Below, piece after piece: positions 30,979 through 35,676 of a stretch of 35,676 nucleotides of DNA (positions are counted from its first letter, which is position 1; the number at the start of each line of letters is the position of its first letter). The stretch lies in assembly GCA_947478925.1 (NCBI GenBank), contig CANJXY010000017.1, positions 1 through 35,676 on the forward strand, given 5' to 3'. The stretch comes from Hyphomonadaceae bacterium (GTDB lineage Bacteria > Pseudomonadota > Alphaproteobacteria > Caulobacterales > Hyphomonadaceae). The position numbers were made by a program, and so were the translations under genes. The notes under the pieces are model-generated. The model did not search any database. It was not told the origin of the DNA and was given only the letters and a program-made list of their open reading frames with translations.

Positions 30979-32886
30979 TTGAGCAGCGTAGAGGTATCCG
31001 CAAGGCGTGGGGCCATCGAAGCGAAGGCGCTTTGTTTCGCGTATGACGTTGTGACCGGCATGGTCGCGATGTTGCTCGCCCCCCGGATCGTCTTCATGTT
31101 CGCCGGCGGCGCTGCTCCGACCTGGCTGGAATTGTTCGTCGCCATCGCTTTCGGTGTAACCGCGGCCTTCGCCATGTGGCTGCGCGGCGTCCACCGGCAG
31201 GTCTGGCGCCACACCTCGTTGCGTGACGTCGTGCGTATCTTCCAGGCAGTCGCCCTGACGCATGTCATGTCGTTGCCGATCCTCATCCTCGCAAAGACGC
31301 TGGAAGACTATCCGGTCTCTTCGATCTACCTGCAGGTTCCGATCTGGTTGACGGCTCTGATGGTCGTGCGCCTGTGGGCGCGTGGCCGGTCGACTGGCGA
31401 TCTTACAGCCATATTTCGTCGCGAGCCGCCCTATGCGCCCCGTGCGCTGGTCGTAGGTCCGGCTGGCCATGTCGCCGAGGCGTTGCGCGCTGCGCGCAAG
31501 GCGCCGTCAGGCACGCCCATCCGCGCAATCGGCATCGTCGAGACCTCGGGCCAGCACTATGGCCGCGACATCGAAGGCGTGCAGGTGATGGGCGGCATCG
31601 ACCAACTCGCAACCCTGTTCGATCACTACACGGCCCGCTTCGGCGAGCTGCCCTGGATCGCCATCGCCGCCCCACCGGAAGACCGTCGTACAATGGAGGC
31701 CGCGCTCGCTGTTTCCTCCGCACGCAAGGCGACCCTGCTGCGCATCGGGGCCAAGGCGATGCTGGAACAGATCCGCCCCGCTGATCTGCTGGCCCGCCCC
31801 GAGCGACGCCTGGACATGGCCCCGGTCGCAGCCCTTGTCTCGGGCGCGCGTGTTTTCATCACGGGCGGCGGTGGCACCATCGGCGGCGAACTTGCCCGTC
31901 AGTGCGCAGCGCTCGGCCCCTCGGAGCTCACTATCTACGATGCCTCGGAATTCAACGTGTTCGAGATCGATCAGGAACTCTCACGCGCCTATCCTAACGT
32001 CGTTCGTCGCATCGTGATCGGCGACATCCGCGACGAGGTGCGGCTCGAGCAGGCAATGCGGGAAGCTGCGCCCGATGTGGTGATCCACGCCGCGGCCCTG
32101 AAGCATGTGCCGCTGATGGAACAGAACCCCAACGAGGCGATCCTCACCAACGTGCTGGGTGCGCGCCGCTGCGCCACCATCGCCGCCGAGTTGGGTGTAA
32201 AGGCCTTCACCTTCATCTCAACCGACAAGGCTGTGAACCCCAGCAATGTGATGGGGGCGACCAAACGGGCTGCCGAACTCTTCATCCAGGCCTATGCGCC
32301 AACGGCGCCGGGAACGCGCTTCTCGCTCGTGCGCTTCGGCAATGTCCTTGGATCGAAGGGATCTGTCTCGCCCCTGTTCGAACGACAGATCGCCGAAGGC
32401 GGTCCGGTGACCGTTACCCACCCCGATATGACCCGCTATTTCATGAGCGTGGAGGAGGCCTCGGCCCTCGTGCTGCAGTCGGCTGCGTTGTCCGCTGGCT
32501 CGACCTCGGATGAGGCAACGCTCTACGTGCTCGACATGGGTGAGCCGGTGCGGATCATGGATCTCGCCGAAAAAATGATCCGCATGAAAGGCCTGACGCC
32601 GGGACAGGATATCCTTATCCGCGTCACGGGTCCCCGGCCCGGCGAAAAACTCACCGAAACCGTATTCTACAATCGCGAACAGGTGAAGCAGACGCTGGTC
32701 GATGGCGTGCTGGAAGTCGCCAACACCGGTTCCCCTCCCATCGGCGAAGTTCAGGCGCGCCTCGATGCCATCGTCTCGTATGCCGCTCGCCGCGACCCGC
32801 AGGCGTCCCTGTCAATGATGAAGGCCCTCGCGCCCGAAATTTTCGCCGACGAGGTCTGGGGCGAACCGGTGATGAACGTTCACTGA
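30979..32886 (+). CDS. FlaA1/WbpM/CapD-type nucleotide-sugar 4,6-dehydratase, membrane-bound
   Basis: A 635-residue polysaccharide biosynthesis enzyme. Four TM helices (about 15-125) precede a Rossmann-like CoA-binding-type domain (about 150-280) and an SDR domain starting at GGGGTIGGEL (near 296). FISTDKAVNPSNVMGATK carries Met425 and Lys429: Met replaces the usual SDR Tyr in YxxxK, as in FlaA1 and WbpM. Relatives dehydrate UDP-GlcNAc-type sugars for surface glycans. The start is a TTG immediately after the heparinase stop, with GGGGGAG upstream; the next ATG would cut TM1. Co-transcription with a possible polysaccharide lyase fits a surface-glycan role. Confidence 0.92.
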   Translation: MSSVEVSARRGAIEAKALCFAYDVVTGMVAMLLAPRIVFMFAGGAAPTWLELFVAIAFGVTAAFAMWLRGVHRQVWRHTSLRDVVRIFQAVALTHVMSLPILILAKTLEDYPVSSIYLQVPIWLTALMVVRLWARGRSTGDLTAIFRREPPYAPRALVVGPAGHVAEALRAARKAPSGTPIRAIGIVETSGQHYGRDIEGVQVMGGIDQLATLFDHYTARFGELPWIAIAAPPEDRRTMEAALAVSSARKATLLRIGAKAMLEQIRPADLLARPERRLDMAPVAALVSGARVFITGGGGTIGGELARQCAALGPSELTIYDASEFNVFEIDQELSRAYPNVVRRIVIGDIRDEVRLEQAMREAAPDVVIHAAALKHVPLMEQNPNEAILTNVLGARRCATIAAELGVKAFTFISTDKAVNPSNVMGATKRAAELFIQAYAPTAPGTRFSLVRFGNVLGSKGSVSPLFERQIAEGGPVTVTHPDMTRYFMSVEEASALVLQSAALSAGSTSDEATLYVLDMGEPVRIMDLAEKMIRMKGLTPGQDILIRVTGPRPGEKLTETVFYNREQVKQTLVDGVLEVANTGSPPIGEVQARLDAIVSYAARRDPQASLSMMKALAPEIFADEVWGEPVMNVH

Positions 32887-32918
32887 TGAAGGTTGGCGGA
32901 GGCGGGTATTGATCCGCT

Positions 32919-33221
32919 GTGAGCCAACTCCATCTCTATAGAATGGAAATGCGCGTACTCGTCTTCAACGGTGAGCCGTATTGCGACGGCGACAGGCAGG
33001 ACAAGCTTGTCAAACGGACGCTTGAGGCAATCGAGAAAAGCGGCGTCACAATCGAAGCCAGCGAGCTTTCGGTGGACCGCGGCTCGGCCATGTTCCTGAT
33101 CAGCGGGGATTCGGTCGCAATCCGCCGCCTGTGGAGCATTGTGGAGGCAACCGGGCTCGAAAACGCCTGGGAAGCATTCGGCTCCCGGCTGGACTGGCAA
33201 ACCTTCGAAATGAGCCGCTAG
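32919..33221 (+). CDS. Small protein of unknown function
   Basis: A 100-residue (GTG start) or 90-92-residue (ATG 32943 or 32949) protein. The pattern MRVLVFNGEPYCDG, long helix, VTIEASELSVDRG, helix suggests a small alpha/beta ferredoxin-like fold. No catalytic motif or signal is visible and I recognise no family. The GC-rich third positions and its place in line between the CapD-like gene and purH support it as real. GGAGGCGGG lies about 16-20 bases before the GTG, so the start is uncertain. Confidence 0.62.
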   Translation: MSQLHLYRMEMRVLVFNGEPYCDGDRQDKLVKRTLEAIEKSGVTIEASELSVDRGSAMFLISGDSVAIRRLWSIVEATGLENAWEAFGSRLDWQTFEMSR

Positions 33222-33318
33222 GCGAGAATTCGGCCGTGCCGATGATACGGCAAGGATGAAGGTTTGAAGACACGCATGTTGGTGCTATCCGGCGCCCAGC
33301 CAGCGCTGGAGCCTCGGA

Positions 33319-34935
33319 ATGTCGCCCCCCAAAGCCGCCCCCAAGAACGTACCCGACCGGGTCGCCGTCAAACGCGCCCTGATCTCGGTCTCAGACAAGA
33401 CCGGGCTCGTCGAGCGGGCGAAGAAGCTGGCGGCGCTGGGGATCGATCTGGTTTCCACCGGCGGCACCTCAAAGACGCTGAAGGAAGCTGGCCTTGAGGT
33501 CCGCGACGTGGCTGACCTTACCGGTTTCCCGGAGATGATGGATGGCCGGGTCAAGACGCTGCACCCCAAAGTCCATGGCGGGCTTCTCTACCGGCGCGAC
33601 CTCGCCACCCACACCAAGGACGCAACTGACCACGGCATCGAGCCGATCGATCTGGTCTGGATCAACCTCTACCCATTCGAAGCCACGGTCGAAGCCGGCG
33701 CCGGGTTCGACGATTGCGTCGAGAACATCGACATTGGCGGTCCCGCCATGCTGCGCGCCGCCTCCAAGAACGCCGACTTCGTCGCTGTGTGCACCGATGG
33801 CGCTGATGTCGACGCCGCCATCGCAGAGATGGAGCAGGCCGGCGGCGTTTCGCTGAACCTGCGCCGTCGCCTCGCGGCCAAGACCTACGCCCGCACCGCC
33901 GCCTACGATGCTGCGATCTCGGAATGGTACTGGAAACAGCTCGAAGAAGAAGCCGGTGACTGGCGCGCCTTCGGCGGCAAGTTGCAGCAGACACTCCGCT
34001 ATGGCGAAAACCCGCACCAGAAAGCTGTCGTCTATGCCGGACCGGTCAAGCGCGCCGGCGTGCTCAGCGCGCGCCAGATGCAGGGCAAGGAGCTCAGCTA
34101 CAACAATATCAATGACACAGACGCAGCCTTCGAGCTGGTCTCCGAATTCGATCCGATGGTTCCCGCCGTCGCCATCATCAAGCACGCCAACCCGTGCGGC
34201 GTGGCCATCGGCAAGACAGTGGGGGACGCCTATCGCCGCGCCTTCGCGTGCGACAGTGTCTCGGCCTTCGGCGGCATCATTGCCGTGAACCAGGCCCTCG
34301 ACGGCCCCACGGCCGAAGCGATCACCGAAATCCTCACCGAAGTCGTCATCGCGCCGGACGCCAATGAAGACGCGCTGAAAGTCTTCGCGAAGAAGAAGAA
34401 CCTCCGCCTCCTGCTCACCGGCGGCTTGCCCGATCCGAAGCAGACCGGCGTCATGGTACGCACGGTCGCCGGCGGTCTTCTGGTGCAGGATCGCGATATC
34501 GGCCGCATCACTGCCGCCGACCTGAAAGTGGTCACCAAGCGACAGCCGTCCGAACAGGAAATCCGCGACCTGCTGTTCGCCTTCACCGTCTGCAAGCATG
34601 TGAAGTCGAACGCCATCATCTACGCCAAGAACGGCGCGACAGTTGGCATCGGCGCGGGTCAGATGAGCCGCGTGGATTCCGCACGCATTGCCCGCCGCAA
34701 GGCGGAAGACGCCGCCGCTGCCGCCGGCGGGAAAGCCGAGCCGGAAACCATCGGCTCCGTGTGCGCCTCCGACGCCTTCTTCCCCTTCGCCGATGGCCTG
34801 CTGCAGGCAGCGCAAGCCGGCGCCACGGCTGTGATCCAGCCCGGCGGATCGGTGCGTGATGACGAAGTCATCAAGGCCGCTGATGAAGCCGATCTCGCCA
34901 TGGTCTTCACCGGCATGCGCCATTTCCGGCACTAA
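33319..34935 (+). CDS. purH: Bifunctional AICAR formyltransferase / IMP cyclohydrolase
   Basis: A 538-residue enzyme for the last two steps of purine synthesis, AICAR to FAICAR to IMP. The N-terminal IMP cyclohydrolase domain (about 15-150; [31 protein letters not shown]) and the C-terminal formyltransferase domain with catalytic His289 in IIKHANPCG are complete. GGAG upstream of ATG 33319 supports the start. In many alphaproteobacteria purH directly follows the heparinase gene; here two genes intervene. A 13-bp hairpin follows the stop. Confidence 0.97.
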   Translation: MSPPKAAPKNVPDRVAVKRALISVSDKTGLVERAKKLAALGIDLVSTGGTSKTLKEAGLEVRDVADLTGFPEMMDGRVKTLHPKVHGGLLYRRDLATHTKDATDHGIEPIDLVWINLYPFEATVEAGAGFDDCVENIDIGGPAMLRAASKNADFVAVCTDGADVDAAIAEMEQAGGVSLNLRRRLAAKTYARTAAYDAAISEWYWKQLEEEAGDWRAFGGKLQQTLRYGENPHQKAVVYAGPVKRAGVLSARQMQGKELSYNNINDTDAAFELVSEFDPMVPAVAIIKHANPCGVAIGKTVGDAYRRAFACDSVSAFGGIIAVNQALDGPTAEAITEILTEVVIAPDANEDALKVFAKKKNLRLLLTGGLPDPKQTGVMVRTVAGGLLVQDRDIGRITAADLKVVTKRQPSEQEIRDLLFAFTVCKHVKSNAIIYAKNGATVGIGAGQMSRVDSARIARRKAEDAAAAAGGKAEPETIGSVCASDAFFPFADGLLQAAQAGATAVIQPGGSVRDDEVIKAADEADLAMVFTGMRHFRH

Positions 34936-34956
34936 CGGTTCCGGCGCGAGACAGAA

Positions 34957-34985
34957 AATGGCGAGCGGTGTGACCGCTCGCCATT
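34957..34985. terminator. Bidirectional terminator hairpin between purH and vWA gene
   Basis: A perfect 13-bp stem AATGGCGAGCGGT / ACCGCTCGCCATT with a 3-base loop. On the minus strand it runs into TTTTC, a usable U tract for the vWA gene. On the plus strand the T run is poor, so termination of purH relies on stem strength. Confidence 0.8.
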
Positions 34986-35007
34986 CCGGTTTCACCCAAA
35001 CATCGCC

Positions 35008-35649
35008 TCAGGTCTTGTTCTTGATGTTCGCCTCCTTGGCGGCGATTCGGTCTCCTTCGTCGAACATGATCGGCGCAGCGCCGGGGGCCGACCGCGCATA
35101 GACGCGGGACTTCTTCGCCAGGCGCGACATCGACTCGTTCATCGTGCCCGCCGACATCGCCATCTGCTTGTCGCCGCCGACGCCGACGGACGAAGCGTCC
35201 GCGATGTTGTCGAAGTTGGCGCCGAGGAAGACGACTTCCCAGCCCTTGGCTTTCACACGGTCGAGCGCCGCCTTCACACCATCGCGCGTCACTTCACGCG
35301 AGGCGTTTTCCTGCCCGTCGGTCATCACCACGATGACGGCCTTGTCCGGATTGTCGCTTTCGGCAAGCGAGATGATGCGCACCATCGCATCGAGCAACGG
35401 CGTCATGCCGCGCGGGGAGGCGTCCTTGTCAGTGACGTTTTCCCAGTGGAGGGCAGATTGTTTGCGACGCAGTGTGTCGAACTGCAGGCTCTCCTGGCTA
35501 TCGAACACGGCGAGCGTCACGTGGCTGTCGACCGACGGACCGTCGGTCTTGTTGGCAAGTTCCTTTGCGAATGCGTTGACGGAGGAAAGCGCTTCCACCC
35601 ATAGCGACTGCATCGAACCCGAGCGGTCGAGAAGAATGTAGGCCTGCAT
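35008..35649 (-). CDS. von Willebrand factor A domain protein
   Basis: A 213-residue cytoplasmic protein made almost wholly of one vWA domain. The MIDAS metal site is complete: DRSGS (Asp8, Ser10, Ser12), a Thr in the RGMTPLLDA loop, and Asp in VVMTDGQENAS. Such domains bind partners through a metal; free-standing ones often assist MoxR ATPases or tellurium-type stress proteins, but no partner gene is visible within the window. A C-terminal 30 residues (SAPGAAPIMFDEGDR) extend past the fold. AGGGGA precedes ATG 35649. Confidence 0.88.
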   Translation of the reverse strand: MQAYILLDRSGSMQSLWVEALSSVNAFAKELANKTDGPSVDSHVTLAVFDSQESLQFDTLRRKQSALHWENVTDKDASPRGMTPLLDAMVRIISLAESDNPDKAVIVVMTDGQENASREVTRDGVKAALDRVKAKGWEVVFLGANFDNIADASSVGVGGDKQMAMSAGTMNESMSRLAKKSRVYARSAPGAAPIMFDEGDRIAAKEANIKNKT

Positions 35650-35676
35650 GCACTGTCCCCTTTTCGGCTGATCCCC

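Noticed and set aside
33469-34995. Long minus-strand open frame (508 codons)
   Set aside because: It is antisense to purH, which is full-length with all motifs.
1-35676. CRISPR array, insertion sequence, integrase or rRNA operon
   Set aside because: No spaced direct repeats, transposase or integrase motifs, or rRNA sequence were recognised on either strand by eye.

Overview
The window looks like chromosomal DNA from a GC-rich alphaproteobacterium, probably of the Caulobacterales/Hyphomonadaceae type. The evidence is an MmcB-family repair gene behind a GAAC-N7-GAAC operator (the alphaproteobacterial LexA box), a COQ4-type ubiquinone gene, a ChrR-like anti-sigma factor, the rpe / heparinase II-III / purH neighbourhood, and many small lipoproteins. 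The taxonomic call is inference. Most of the window is ordinary, tightly packed housekeeping DNA. No transposase, integrase or CRISPR array was seen.

Layout, left part. A truncated alpha/beta hydrolase leaves the left edge (minus strand) behind a good promoter that overlaps an inverted repeat. A gene-poor stretch follows and contains a degenerate tRNA-Gly(GCC). Next come a tandem two-TM membrane protein resembling SLATT effectors, an FAD monooxygenase and a lipoprotein. A pair of paralogous envelope proteins, a LysE/RhtB exporter, a mini-lipoprotein, a cupin protein, a TPR membrane protein, the tag-ygfZ repair pair, and a cold-shock gene with promoter and terminator complete this part.

Layout, middle. 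A collapsed RibD-like deaminase sits downstream of gpmA, followed by a VOC protein. A four-gene minus-strand cluster (12.4-17.3 kb) encodes an M23 lipoprotein, a lipoprotein of unknown role, a membrane-anchored protein resembling a free-standing subtilase propeptide, and a subtilase lipoprotein. I read it as an envelope proteolysis and cell-wall module. CobB, COQ4, a zincin, an FkbM methyltransferase and a homocysteine S-methyltransferase follow.

Layout, right part. mmcB carries an SOS operator and is followed by an uncharacterised gene whose product has a QLDMF motif typical of beta-clamp ligands. Then come an ECF sigma factor with a ChrR-like partner that has lost the zinc-binding residues of its anti-sigma domain, an RsmB-type rRNA methyltransferase, a SlyB-like lipoprotein, a small membrane protein coupled to a second TPR membrane protein, rpe, heparinase II/III, a FlaA1/CapD-type nucleotide-sugar enzyme, a small unknown protein, purH and a vWA protein.

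The best leads for new biology are the subtilase/propeptide/M23 cluster, the SOS-linked clamp-motif protein, the SLATT-like protein beside the tRNA remnant, and the zinc-less anti-sigma factor.
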